Source of the DNA: Diorhabda sublineata
Taxonomy: Eukaryota > Arthropoda > Insecta > Coleoptera > Chrysomelidae
DNA: 64,000 nucleotides
Assembly (NCBI RefSeq): GCF_026230105.1
Contig: NC_079478.1
Location: 11,485,653 to 11,549,652 of the forward strand
Reading direction: 5' to 3'
Every line of letters begins with the position of its first letter. Positions within the stretch are counted from its first letter, which is position 1. The translations under genes and the position numbers were made by a program. The notes under the pieces were generated by a model. It saw only the letters and a list, made by a program, of their open reading frames with translations. It ran no database searches and was not told where the DNA came from. Below, one piece after another: positions 1-11,483 of the stretch.

Positions 1-109
1 AACAAAAAATATTTCACCACTTTTTTTCGTAAAGCTGACAGTTTTCGAGAAAATTTGATTTGAACCAAACATATGTAAGTAACAACTATTCATTCTGTTA
101 TACAGAAAA

Positions 110-775
110 TTTGAAGCTGCTAATGTTAATGTAAAACAAGCTCAAAATGATGCTGATGTCCTGAATCATTGAAACAGCAATTGAAGAATTTGATAGAACA
201 AGTATTATCGTAGGCGAAGACGTTGATTTTAAAGTATAATTGATTGCACGAACACTCACTGATAAAATAATTTATTTTTGATAACCTGGAAAAATGAAAA
301 TTTTAATAACCAATCCTACTTCACAAATTTTAAGCTCAAATCCGAAATATGGAGATCATATTTCTTTTTACATGCAATGACTGGTTGCAATACTACATCA
401 GCTATTTTTTCACAGAGGCAAAATTAATCCATTCGAATTATTTGAAGGGAATGAACAATTAATTAACTACGCAAATGTTTTTATTACATCAGAATATGTC
501 CCTGGCGTAATGGTTTCTGTTTCCTTCTGGCTATGTATAAAGGTGACTATAGAAACTCACAATATTTAACAATTGCGAAATTATCGCAGCTCCGGAATCT
601 GTATGCGGCAACATTTATATCCGTGTCCACTACATGGTTCGACTATAATTTGGCAATGAGGTGGGTATGGACAACATTGCAAGATAACATATTGGAGCCA
701 ATTCAGATTTTCTTTCCACCTGCTTCGGATATTTTATCAAACCCAATTTTGTGTTGGAAGCTAATGAGCATATTT
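110..775 (+). pseudogene. Decayed copy of a multi-copy arthropod protein family (PIN/FEN-like, uncharacterised)
   Basis: Stitching frames gives a protein-like trail: NDADVL near 150, then IETAIEEFDRTSIIVGEDVD at about 171-230, LIART, a PGK segment near 285, HAMTGCNTTSAIF at about 374-412, and FDYNLAMRWVW with a PP-rich end near 640-720. From memory, this order of motifs (DADxLI, VGEDxDLLVLL, HAxTGCDTTSAxxxxGK) belongs to a multi-copy, mostly unnamed arthropod family with a PIN/flap-nuclease-like fold. Several frameshifts and in-frame stops break it, so it cannot be functional. The copy ends just before a non-LTR remnant. Function of the family is unknown to me. The nuclease relation is inference from the acidic DxD pattern. 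Confidence 0.5.
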
Positions 776-833
776 AGATGAAGATTGGAATTATAATTAC
801 AAATAACAAAAATACCCTCTTATAATTTCTAAA

Positions 834-1500
834 GAAATAGGAATTATTCACTATAAAGTAATAAATAATTTATTAGCAGAAATATATGCTATCCTACAAG
901 CTTTGGTCGAAATTCAATCATCAAACCTACAAAAAACTGTAATTATAACAGAGTCCTCAAATACCTTAAGCTTCTCAAAAGATATCTGTACCAACAACGC
1001 TCTTGAACTACAAATCAAGAAACAATTGGATCTAATATAAAACAACAACTTAAATGTGAGATTTTTGTGGGTGCCTTCTCTACAAGGAAATGAAGATGCT
1101 GACAAAAACGCAAAAGATGCTACGGTATGCAGTGATGTACATATAGTAAATAGTGCGGTATATAGTGACGTGAAAGCATTTATCAAAATGAAAATTAATC
1201 TTCAGTAACAATCTGAGTGGCAAAGATCACTTCAAAAACTGAAACAAATAAAGAAAAGTGTTGAACAGTGGCCGCGAATATGCAGTAATCGCCCAGAACA
1301 AGAAATAGTAACTAGACTAAGAAAAAGTCACACTAAACTTACGTACGAATATTTACTATGTAGAAGTAACTAACCTAAGTGTGCAAATTGTAACGAAGAA
1401 CTTACTGTAAGACATATAATTTAGAATGTACTTTATACGCGTCGTAAAGACAACAATGTAAATTTTCCAAATGAGCCCACTAGGAAAGAATTGCGACGTG
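834..1500 (+). mobile_element. Jockey-type non-LTR retrotransposon, RNase H domain remnant
   Basis: The frame starting at 834 reads through LLAEIYAILQALVE, VIITESSNTLSF and FLWVPSLQGNEDADKNAKDA. These are the RNase H signatures of the ORF2 tail in Jockey-like elements (LLAE.YAI, TDS, WVPSHxGxxGNExADxxAK). Further on come LRKSHTKLTYEYLL and CANCNEELTVRHII, the C-terminal zinc-like CxxC...H segment. Catalytic positions have decayed: the second acidic residue is E instead of D, and the SHxG histidine is lost with a short deletion. Stops at about 1039, 1207, 1371 and 1422 confirm a dead copy. No endonuclease or reverse transcriptase is visible upstream, as expected for a 5'-truncated insertion. 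Confidence 0.75.
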
Positions 1501-4470
1501 GATAATATCTATTACGTCTCTAATTAACAAGTTTCCCTTCAACTTTCTCCTAATCTTTTCAAAGTGCAATGTCTTCATTCATACATTCATTCACTTAGTT
1601 TTTCAAGAAATAATTGAAATTTATGTACATAGCATTCTTTCGAGCAAACTTTCTTACTAGCAGTAAATTTTAAGCATAAACAGTTGCAGCAAACGGTTTA
1701 GGAGATTTTATTGAAATATTGATAACATAAAAAATAGACAGCCTTAAAAGTTTGGCGCAGAAGCATCAAAAGTAAAATGATTGATTATGTATATAAGGTT
1801 GAGACTTTTATATTTTTTCTGGTGCCAAACACTATCGAAGCTTTTTCGTACTCAATCCAATAAACATTGAAACAGTGCTTTAAAAGGTTATTAATCGATT
1901 TAAAAGAATATTCTATCACAAAAAAGTATTTCAGTGTCATATTCACACGAAAACGAGGTCAAAAGGGCACATATAGGTTATGTACGAGCTATTATATTTA
2001 TAAATAATTTTTTATACATTAACCTTGCACGAAAAAAAATATTTACTTTCTTAATATGTGAATGGATATATCAAAAAAAGTTCGATTGCATTCTTGGAAA
2101 CTAAGTGCGTATGAAATTTCTAAAAATCCCATTGAATATAACAAATAGAAGGGGAGAAGAAATTACAAACTATACAAAAATATTTTCTTTTAAAATTAAT
2201 ATATGGCAGGTGGTGAATGGGAAAATAGTACATCCAATCAAAAAATGGTACCGGAAATGCGTAAAGATATTCTTTGTTAAGTAAGTACCTACCCCTATAC
2301 CTCTAAGAAAATTTAGCGACATCTCCATGTAATTTGTTGACAGTAATATATTTCTTCATTACAGCGAAGTGCATTTGAAGACTTTAGATGGAGATGGAGC
2401 AAAGAAATTGTCTGAAATTTAGCATCACAAATGGAATTTTTTATGCCAATACGTTAAAAATGTAATATACACTATCTGATAATTAAAATGAATGTATATG
2501 AATCGACTATAGCCGAGAGAGGGAAAATATCATTAGTATTTAGGCTGTCATCAAATGTTCACCACAGCTAGAATCTTATGCGATACCTTTGCAGGCAAAA
2601 ATACTTGAGATTTATGTGGAGAAAAACATAAAAAGAAACTATTAGAAAAGCGATATAAACTTACATTCTGATGTCCGGATTTGGTTTAGGTTCCCGGTTT
2701 TTCGAGAATCAAGGGAAACTAGAAAACTAACATACTCGCCAAAAATGGGGTTCGAAAACTTCCTAAGATGTAAAAGAATGTTTTTATAAGAAAAAGTTTC
2801 AGGAGAAAAAAGAATTGATCTGGCAAATTCTCCCAGGAGTGGATTATATTTCTGCAAGATCTAAAAAATACCTAGATCTTAGTAAATATATATTACACCT
2901 CCTAAATAGCTTTCTTACAGTATTCTGCCGCCTTAGGTAGCACCCAAAGAAACTAGTTCCAAGAGGGAATCTCGAATGCTAATCTCCTAGTTAAAAATCT
3001 TGCACAAACAAGCCATTTCAGAAAACCCTTTAGATGAGAAACTAGTAGAAGCCATTCTAGTTCATTAGAAGTCATTATAACACAACTATAGTTCACCATC
3101 TCAACAAATCTTATAAAACAACCACCGCATTCTTGTCCAAATCCCAGGATAACACTACCAACACCAGTTTAATGAGGTTATATTATTTTGGAAGGAGTTT
3201 GCTTTGAGAGTGGCACAGCGATTTTGATGATTAATATATCTTTGTTTATTTATTTAATCGATTCCTGGTAGTAGTTTTAACACCATAGGACACAAGGTTC
3301 AGATGTATTTCTACATAACATATTATAAAACATTCAATAGTGTATATTTGTTATTCCTTTGTGAACTGATAGTTTTCATTTGAGTTGAATGTTTACTTCG
3401 TATATTTTTTCAACTATATCAAATAGAATCAATTATTTATTAGATTGGAGAGGTTTTTATAACTTCTTCTAGTTCTTTTGAGAACAGATGTATTTTTATG
3501 TCAATTTTTTCCGAGAAATAAATTGACAATCCAACTAAACTACCTGAAACTAAAATTTATAAAATCTACACATGACATTTTTTTTGTAGTATTCATTTTT
3601 AAATTCATTCGGGACATTCTTTGTAGTAGATATGACTCAGATATTTCTAAAGATAACACACTTTTATTTGGTCACGTTTTTCTTCTTTAGTTTCTTTCAT
3701 AGAATATAGCGAAGCACTTTTAATGTGCTTTTAAAAGCATTGCTCAGCGTGTAAATGTGACATTATGTCATAAAAATTACTCTGAAAACATTAGATACGA
3801 CATTGTAATAACCATTTTGAATAATTGTCAGTAAAACTAACATTATTGATCCATTTATTTTGATTCATACATAACGTGTGATTTTTATAAATATCAATTT
3901 AGAGCGTCTCAATGGATAACGTTCAGTCATTTACGTTTGATAAATTTTTTATTTAATTTATCATAAAATAATCAAATGTTAGTTACTTCTTCGTATGATT
4001 TGTTCAAACTCTTCATAAAAAACACTCGGAATATAATTATTAGCTACTTGAAAACATTCTCAATCGCGAGCCTTGAAGTGAAAGCACCTATTCAACTATT
4101 AGAATGTGGTATTTAGTTGTTGTGAAAGGAGAACCAAGTAGAACAGAATATATTCCAGCTCTTAGATCAAATGCAATTTCTATATTATGTTGTTGATTGC
4201 ACTTCTAGTGTTTTGGTCCTACATCATATTGTCATAGAAAGCTGCTAAAAAATTTGAAGACTTTTGTATTTGTGGTTAAATCTACATCATCGTTAACTAC
4301 TTAAAGAATTCAAAATGTACTTTCTGATGAGGCTAGGGAACCAGTCGCAGTTAAGCAAAACAGAAATTAGAGATTGATAGAAATACATCGGATAATTAAA
4401 ATAGGAGAATTTTGCAAAAAATAGAGAAATACAAATAGTGGGAAAACTGTTCTCGAAGATTTAAAATTGT
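1501..4470. other. Gene-free AT-rich stretch
   Basis: I see no recognisable protein, RNA gene or repeat boundary. The open frames at 2642-2857 (minus) and 3478-3690 (plus) have no domain I recognise and lie in sequence without coding character. A 25-codon ORF at 2203-2280 followed by a donor-like GTAAGT is noted under rejected items. Confidence 0.5.
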
Positions 4471-4476
4471 TGTGTT

Positions 4477-4981
4477 GGTAAATTTCTGGAAGAAAAGATC
4501 AATATATCAGAAGCGACTATCACTAGGACGTGTCTTTGGATTCCTTCTGTTTTTGCGTCCGTCCTGCATCTTGTTAACCAATTATTATAATGGATAACGA
4601 TATTGTGATCAAAACAAAGGTAATAAAAACTTTCTATCTACATTGGGCGCAATTACATGCAATACCTTGTCGATCAAACCACTCATAGACTCGGTATTAC
4701 ATTTTTAGGACTGCTTTACTCATGTAGGCAATGATGGTGGATTTCTGGAAGAAACGATCAAGATATCAGAAGCGACTATCACCAGAACGTGTCTTTGGAT
4801 TCCTTCGATCTGCAACGTGCTAGTCCATTATTATAATGGATGACGATAGTGTGATTAGAGCAAAGGTTATTAAAACCTCCTATCTACATTGAGCGCAATT
4901 ACATGCAATACCTTGTCGATCAAACTGCTCAAAGACTCGGTATTACATTTTTAGGACTATTAACCAGTCAGGCAGCAATGA
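4477..4981 (-). repeat. Tandem duplication (about 250 bp units) of a non-LTR 3' tail
   Basis: Copy A spans about 4477-4735 and copy B about 4736-4981. Both contain the blocks TTTCTGGAAGAAA, AGCGACTATCAC, CGTGTCTTTGGATTCCTTC and ATTACATGCAATACCTTGTC in the same order, with scattered differences and a small length change in the middle. Read on the minus strand, the inner part of each unit ends an ORF (..GIACNCAQCR, stop). The unit therefore covers the last codons and 3' untranslated region of the retrotransposon whose RNase H lies at 4980-5195. Confidence 0.75.
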
Positions 4982-5195
4982 CTTTGCAAAGTGAGCTAAC
5001 TGTCTAGGGGCTATGCACTCACGAAGGAGGTGTTCAGCAGTTTCCTTAGGTTCTGTTCAAAAGCGACAAGAGCTGTCGAGAGTTTTTCCGATGTTCTTCA
5101 GCTGGTCCTTCACCGGACAGTGTAGGGAAAGTCTCCTTAGTTCGTATTGGTGCAATGATAGGGTCTTTTCAGACCAGTTAGTGGAATAGATAACA
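4980..5195 (-). mobile_element. Non-LTR retrotransposon, C-terminal RNase H/zinc segment
   Basis: The minus strand reads HCPVKDQLKNIGKTLDSSCRF, stop, TEPKETAEHLLRECIA. This is the typical end of a Jockey/R1-like ORF2: a TGHxxx-like stretch, then Cys, a spacer, and the ETAEHLLxEC motif. One in-frame stop sits where the second zinc cysteine would be expected. It abuts the duplicated 3' tail at 4477-4981, in the orientation expected for one element. No RT or endonuclease is seen upstream on this strand, so the copy is 5'-truncated. Confidence 0.7.
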
Positions 5196-5199
5196 AATA

Positions 5200-7550
5200 T
5201 TTATGGTCTCAATCAGTGACAAGATAGTTGTTTTATTCATAAAAGATCCTTTGGGATACGAGATACATAACACTCTTAATTACAACATAACTCATACTAC
5301 GATGTATTAGCTTTGAAATTTCTCTCTTCCTAGGCGAAAATTTCATGAAATCCCTGAAAGGGGTAACAGAAAACAGTTAGTGTCCCCTAGAACGAGGAAC
5401 AATCACATGTGAAATTAGAGATTTTGCATGTAATCCCGGAACGGCGATATGATGTGTAGTATTCTAAAAATTCTAGTTTTCAATTAAAATGGAGCAATTT
5501 TCTTTGGTAAGCAGTATATCTGTTTTTTAAGTAAATTAATGTGAATCGAAAACAAGGATCATTTCATAAGCTATAATTCTATATATTCCCTTCTTAAATT
5601 ATAAAGTCCGACGAGTATGTTTCTACATATCCACACACCAACGAAAATGGTTGTCTATTTTGTATGAAATTTGTGGGCTCCGAAATCCGTCATATTTCAA
5701 ATTCAAATTTTAGTTTTGCAATTTGTCCTTGGCAGTTCTAAGAATCTCTGTTTACAAATTTTTCAAGAGAAAATATCCGATGAAGTAATATCTACCCGAA
5801 AATAGGTCAGTTCGGGATAACGTCATAATCAGCCACTATATTAACTTGGGGGTAAATATTTGCATTTTTACAATAAAACAATTATTAGTAGTTTTTTTTT
5901 CAATAAAAAACATTAATTTCGATAAAAAAGTAAAATGTACACCAAACATTGTATTTAAATAAATAAGATAATGTGTTAGTGAATAGTTTAGAGTGTTAGT
6001 GAATAATTAGTGTAAATTCCCCGCACAATTTTATGATCAATAACTGTTAACAATATAAATTAAATTATGATCTAAGTGTTTTACAATTTTTAGAATTTCA
6101 CTTTTCAAGAAAGCTGATAAAACACGGGTGTCTTCTACTTTTTCTGCAAAATTGGTTGCACCTCTCGAATAGACGTCTGCAACAAATTTTACGAATTCCG
6201 TTTCTTGCAATTTATTTTATTAAAAGATGCTTACATCAGAATTTAAAAAAACAGATATTCTATCCAAGGAAAGTATCATGATTATTCAAAAATTTGAGTA
6301 AATATTAACAAAAACTAGAAAAAACAGAGAAATAACCATAAAATTGACAAAATATGCCTAAACTTGCCGGGCACAGAGACATGTACAAAAAAAAATTAAA
6401 AATACCTGAAATATACATCATATATTGTGATTTATAATTTCGTATTAGTTCAATCATATAAATTATTATAAAAGTTTTTTCAGTTCCTTATACAATTTTT
6501 TTCAATTGAAAAGTGTTCATTGGCGGATAAGCTTGTTTCTAAGTACACAACATATAACTTTTGTTTTGAAGACGATAGATAGGTATCCTTCCGCTTTTAG
6601 TAAATTTGAACGTTTTCTCATCAGAGAATACCAAGTTGTTTCAAAACTCTTCTGCATGAAAATTTAATTGCAAACTTAATTCTCCCGAGCTTATTTTCTA
6701 TAGATGAATAAACTTGCAAGCATCTGTGCAGAATTTTTAATCAGTTTGTTTGAAATGAATTTGGCTGTTTCACAAAGACATTGAAAATAATGTTTAATTT
6801 CGTGCACTGCGGTTGTAAAAGAATTTCAGAATACTGAGAATACAGAATAAACGAGAAATCTTGCTTAAGAACTATTTTCAATTTTTGATCTTTTTGCCTA
6901 TATTTCCTTACATGAGCTTCCTCTTAATTTTGCTCTAATTTTCTATGCCTAGAGGTTGATTTATATCCCTACTCGTCTATACTGATTGTATACCGCCTAT
7001 AGAGCTCCAGAACTGAAAAATTTCTACACCCAAACTATGACCAGTTAGAAATACTTTTTTCGAGATGCGCTTGAAATTGATTCGTATTAAACCTCTGGTC
7101 CTGGTTGCAATATTTCAATTCTATTCGAGCGATAAATTGATGAAGTTTAAACTACATAAAAATATTTCAAACAACAAATCTCGTAGTTTGGTCGCTAATA
7201 TATTTGAATAAGTAGAGGAAGAAAATCTTGAAAGCGTTATCAAACTCCATTTGAAGAGTTAAATGAAGTTATTACCGCAACAGTTGTTTCCGATAGGAGG
7301 AATATGTAGAGTAAAAACAAATACGTTTACCTTTAACATAGTTGTGCCTAAAATGTAAGACATTGAATATTTTCTTACTTGAGAAAGCATATAATTTGAT
7401 GAATGGAAAAGATAACAAAGAATTCTGCCGTTGTCAGTGGCGTTCCATTAATGAAATAAAGAAGTTGTATTTTAATAAATAATTGATTATATTAAAATAA
7501 ATTATTAGAGAATTTCTGAAAAGATGTGTTTACTAGCTTTGGTCATAAAG
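5200..7550. other. Gene-free AT-rich stretch
   Basis: No recognisable gene, RNA or element boundary. A minus-strand open stretch near 6100-6240 shows no domain I know. The sequence is rich in short A and T runs. Confidence 0.45.
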
Positions 7551-7559
7551 GTATGGAAT

Positions 7560-7992
7560 AATTCACAGTTTTTATAAGTTAACTGGCTCTAATTTCAATC
7601 TAAATGTTTTTTGTACATCAGTGACCTTTGTTGGAGAGGAAATAGAGAATTTGTATTATGCGTATTTACATTCAGAAAATGGAGTGGCTGTAGATTATCA
7701 CTTAATTGCTTCAAATCCAACTCACAGGCGTTAATTGAACATTATTTATTACGCATTAGTTTCGTATGTATATAATTTATTATATGAATTTCTACTGAAT
7801 TTTAAAAAAAATTACCAACGTGTACCAGAGAGGCAAACTCTTCGAAACTGGCTTGTCAATTGGTATGGCAGATTATGTTTTTTTATTATTATGTATTCAT
7901 GAGTTTTCAATCTCTTTTCCAAATATTGAGATGTCTGTCCTATGTGAACAGGGACACAGTCATTAAAGGGTACTTAATACACAATATTACTC
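7560..7992 (-). mobile_element. Penelope-like element, GIY-YIG end and 3' tail
   Basis: The minus strand from about 7992 reads VPFNDCVPVHIGQTSQYLEKRLKTHE, the GIY-YIG core of Penelope-like elements (VPCxDCxxxYIGQTxxxLxxRLxxH). The YIG tyrosine is replaced by histidine (HIG). Coding resemblance fades past about 7790, and the rest to 7560 is probably the element's 3' tail. A related copy of that tail lies at 51,665-51,885. Stops and substitutions make it non-functional. It is joined head-on to a plus-strand copy of the same domain. Confidence 0.7.
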
Positions 7993-7993
7993 C

Positions 7994-8240
7994 TTTTGTT
8001 TTTGAATGTGAGTAGTAATATTATGTATCAAGTACCCTTTAATGACTGTATCGCTGTTGACATAGGACAGACATCTAAATATTTGGAAAATAGATTAAAT
8101 ACGAGAAAAAAATCAAATACAAGAAATAGAGAATTTTCAGAAATGGTCCACGTACATAGAGGCAAAACAGTTGTCAACGATGAGAAAAATCTAAATTATT
8201 TAAGTAAAATTAATAATTTAATAATTTTATGAATTGGAAC
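7994..8240 (+). mobile_element. Penelope-like element, GIY-YIG fragment
   Basis: An open frame of about 78 codons contains MYQVPFNDCIAVDIGQTSKY and then LENRLNTRKK, again the Penelope GIY-YIG core. YIG has become DIG, removing a catalytic tyrosine. The histidine pair of the CCHH motif is only partly recognisable (VHVHRG). It is the inverted partner of the minus-strand copy ending at 7992. The two share about 80 bp of near-identical sequence meeting at about position 8000. Confidence 0.7.
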
Positions 8241-8244
8241 GAAG

Positions 8245-9745
8245 TCTTTGTCAGCTAGAGGGATTGTGGCGAAATTGAACACCATTTATATTTCCGAGCA
8301 TACTTATTTATCATCGACCGGATTGAAAATATGGTCAAATACAATATAAACATGTATAAAAATATGATAATAATAAAAATTAGTTCATATTAATTAGTTA
8401 AGAATTTAAAAAGCCGCTATTCTTGACTAATTAATGTGAGTAATTTTTATTATTGTTTTACTTTTATAAAACTTTTTAGATTGTACTTGTACATGCTTTG
8501 ATTTTGAGGATATAAGAATGTGTTATGATGAAATTTCAGTACTAATGTTTGAAAAAATCTCCCCCTCCCTTATATCAAATTGTTACTGATGTTTGTTCGA
8601 AAATAAGAGACTTAAGTGGTGTAGGCTCAAATGGCGTAGCGATCGCCATCTATAAAAAGATTTTGAAACCTTTTTAAACATAAAAAAATTAAAAACTCTA
8701 TGAATTCATAACTATAAAAAATATCTCAAAATGAGTGTTAAACGTCATACAATCATTTTAAATGGGCTATTTGTAATATAAGTTCTCCTATTCATCCTAA
8801 ACGATATTCAACTAGACAAAACCCATTGAAAATAATAAGCACCCTTAATTAATGTGATAAGAGACGCATCCTAAAAGAATTGGTGGAAACAAAAGCTAGG
8901 GAAATTTACATAACGTCACTTAGAATACAAAAAACTGTAATTGACTTTTTTGTTACTTTTCAGTAGACAGAAGATCAACGATGTTTTTTTTAAATTGATG
9001 ATAAAAGTAATCAGGGCTTTATACCTGAAACGGAAAGTTTTTTTTAGGAAAGAAAGGAGATTACTAACAATGAAATTGATGCAGGTTTGTCGTAGGCGAT
9101 TTAGGAGATCGGCAAAGTGTTTTTTCTTGCTGTTAAAGACTGATGGTTTGAAGTGAAAAGAACAATCCGCTAAGAAAAATTATCTCAGATAATCAACAAT
9201 ACAATCTTACAAGTTCTATGTAAATACTATGAAGCTTATCATTATAAAGTATAATATATCAGGAATGTGGTAAATTTAGAGCTGGTAATATTAATATACT
9301 CGATCGTTTAAAAATATTTCTGTGTTTTGATGACATTTCACAATCTATATTTAACCAACTTTCAATTTATCTGTTCCCTTGACATGTTGCACATTCACTT
9401 AATTTCGATGTGAATCACTTGGATCAAAAGAGAAATTGACAAAACAAATAATCGTTCATTGGTAATTAATCAAGCTATATCTCATTTACAGATACGTTAT
9501 ACGTATATTCAATATAAACATTTTGTCACTTGATTATAGATAGTGTCATTGCTTAGTGGTATGATCAATTCTCAGCAAATGCGTGCTTTAATTGTCTTTT
9601 CATTCATTGATTTCAAATAATTAAACTTATTGAAGCTTCCAAAGGAATCTTACAGTTTTGTGAATTCCATTCACAATAATATTACAAAGCTAGATAGGTT
9701 ATTCTTCTTCTCCGGTAACTTGTCCTTGGCCTGTATAATTACGCA
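8245..9745. other. Gene-free stretch
   Basis: No gene recognised. The open frame at 8941-9156 has no known domain and looks like chance. Confidence 0.45.
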
Positions 9746-9750
9746 ATTAC

Positions 9751-9847
9751 AGAATATTCTGGAGTGTCATTAAGCTTCCTAAAATATTCTCGAATTGTTC
9801 GGAAGAACCCACGAGAATATTCTAAGGCCTCGGATTGCCTATAAAAG
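9751..9847 (+). promoter_or_regulatory. Heat-shock type promoter: three HSE clusters plus TATA box
   Basis: Heat-shock element half-sites (nGAAn / nTTCn) are packed here. AGAATATTCTGGAG lies at 9751-9764. An array TTC-GAA-TTC-GAA runs from about 9787 to 9807. GAGAATATTCT lies at about 9813-9823. A TATAAAAG box follows at 9840-9847, about 17 bp after the last HSE, which is the spacing seen in hsp70/hsp68 promoters bound by trimeric HSF. Transcription should start near 9870 on the plus strand. The first ATG after that (9871) opens only a short ORF. No heat-shock protein CDS follows within several kilobases, so the promoter is orphaned, drives a non-coding RNA, or was carried here by a mobile element. 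Confidence 0.6.
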
Positions 9848-9869
9848 CAACGCACGACAGAAGTTAAGA

Positions 9870-10720
9870 GATGACTTTGGAAAAACATAAACATTGGTGT
9901 TACACAATATATTTATGAAAAAAATATTTTTCTCAAATGTTCATGGAAGAAATTAACGTCAGTAATGAGCTGGTGGAAAATTGAAACAAAAGTTTGCAGA
10001 TAGAGAGTTGGAAAAAATATATATATAAAATATAAAACAAAAATGTGAAATGTTTATAATCTTAAGCTACCCGGCTGGAAACTCTTCTTCAAGAAGTGGT
10101 ATTCAGCCAGTTAAAGTACGAGGTACATCCACAATGTAAGCTCCGATTCTATTTCTGTCTTCGGCAGCGCTGCGATCGCCATTCACAGCATGCGCCGAAG
10201 TTACTCTGACTCAAGTAGAAGAAATGTAGGTACGCCGATATCGATAATGTAGATTTGTTCTTTGAAGTGCTTCTTTATGATATCAGCCTTAATTGTGACC
10301 AAATAGAAAAAAATCCAGCCAGTGACAGACATAACGGAATTTGCAGAATAGAATATAGTTGAAATTTCGGTAAAAAAGAAGAAATTGTATCAATGAATCG
10401 TTTTGGAAAATGACTTAAGCTGAATGAAGAAATTATGTACTATCGTCATGTAAATAAATGATGTTATAAGAAGAATTGAGAAAAGAGAAGAAAGAGATGA
10501 CAGGAATAAAAGGAAAAACCTAACAATCACATATTTCTTGAAATACTCTCCTGAACATGAGATTTGTCAGGAGATTTTCACAACTATTGGATATAATAAA
10601 TTAATCATATATTGAGGATTTTAACCATATTACAGCAGAAACCATGGTCCTCATATGCTTCTACCTCCCCAGCGACGTAAATATAGTACATATGTATGGA
10701 GATTAAAAAATATTTTTTCT
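9870..10720. other. Possible transcribed but non-coding stretch downstream of the heat-shock promoter
   Basis: No long frame in either strand. The segment 10,065-10,260 is more GC-balanced than its surroundings and looks exon-like, but I recognise no protein in six frames. The last 200 bases are plain AT-rich DNA. Confidence 0.3.
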
Positions 10721-10774
10721 ACGCTCGTGCGTTTTAACCCACTTTCCCGCGCGCATTTTAGTTTTGAAAGTGTC

Positions 10775-10800
10775 ACTTTCCCGCACTAGTGCGGGAAAGT
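10775..10800. repeat. Perfect 26-bp palindrome, putative recombinase site (left end)
   Basis: Arms ACTTTCCCGCACT and AGTGCGGGAAAGT are exact reverse complements with no spacer. The right end of the same element (11,547-11,572) repeats the sequence directly but in decayed form (GTCACTTTCCGCACTTGTTAGG). Direct repeats of a palindromic core at both ends are what site-specific insertion by a tyrosine recombinase would leave. That role is inferred. Confidence 0.6.
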
Positions 10801-11483
10801 AAAATTATACAAATTTTGACCTTATTAGATAGTTTTTTACTTCTGAGATTATAACTATTGTTACTACAGGTAAATAAAAATTTCGAAATAGTCCATCAAA
10901 TACAATTTAAACTTTTTCTAACTTTTTGTAGCATTTTTAATTTTTTGAAAATATGAAATAATACAGATATTTTTTATATAACCTTGTAATTGTTACTAAA
11001 ACGTCAAAGTTGTTCAAAACGTCTTGAAAGTGACTGAATATGTGGAATCTTCTTCTAAATTAAACCACATTAAACCGAATCCGATACAATAATATTAATG
11101 GATTCATCCCACGAAGAACTTCCCGAAGCCATTTTGAAGGCTGCAAATGAAACTAATTCCGAGCTGTTACCTGCCAAATGACTTAAAACCGTTGCCGTCA
11201 TCGTCATCTTTATGCGACCTGCAACCAATGCCATCCTCATCGACGTCATCTACCTTCCAGTTGAAACCAAATAACTCCACTGGACCGGCAATTCTTACTA
11301 GTCTACAGAATACAACAAATTGTGTTTTCAATATTAATATTTATAATAATTAGTAGTTTTTAGTTAAAGTTTTGTATATTATTATGTTTGTTGGAATAAA
11401 ATAATTTTTGAAAAACGGGTTGGTATACTTTTTTGTATATACGGTGGTAGAAAAAATAATGTTCCTAACTCATGCGTAAAGTG

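Noticed and set aside
2203..2280. A 25-codon ORF (MAGGEWENSTSNQKMVPEMR...) followed by GTAAGT, resembling the start of the Mediator subunit 15 KIX domain
   Set aside because: The likeness is limited to about 14 residues, the ORF stops just before the donor, and the sequence after the next acceptor-like site does not continue the domain.
10065..10260. Possible exon downstream of the heat-shock promoter
   Set aside because: Balanced base composition, but every frame is short and none matches a heat-shock or other family I know.
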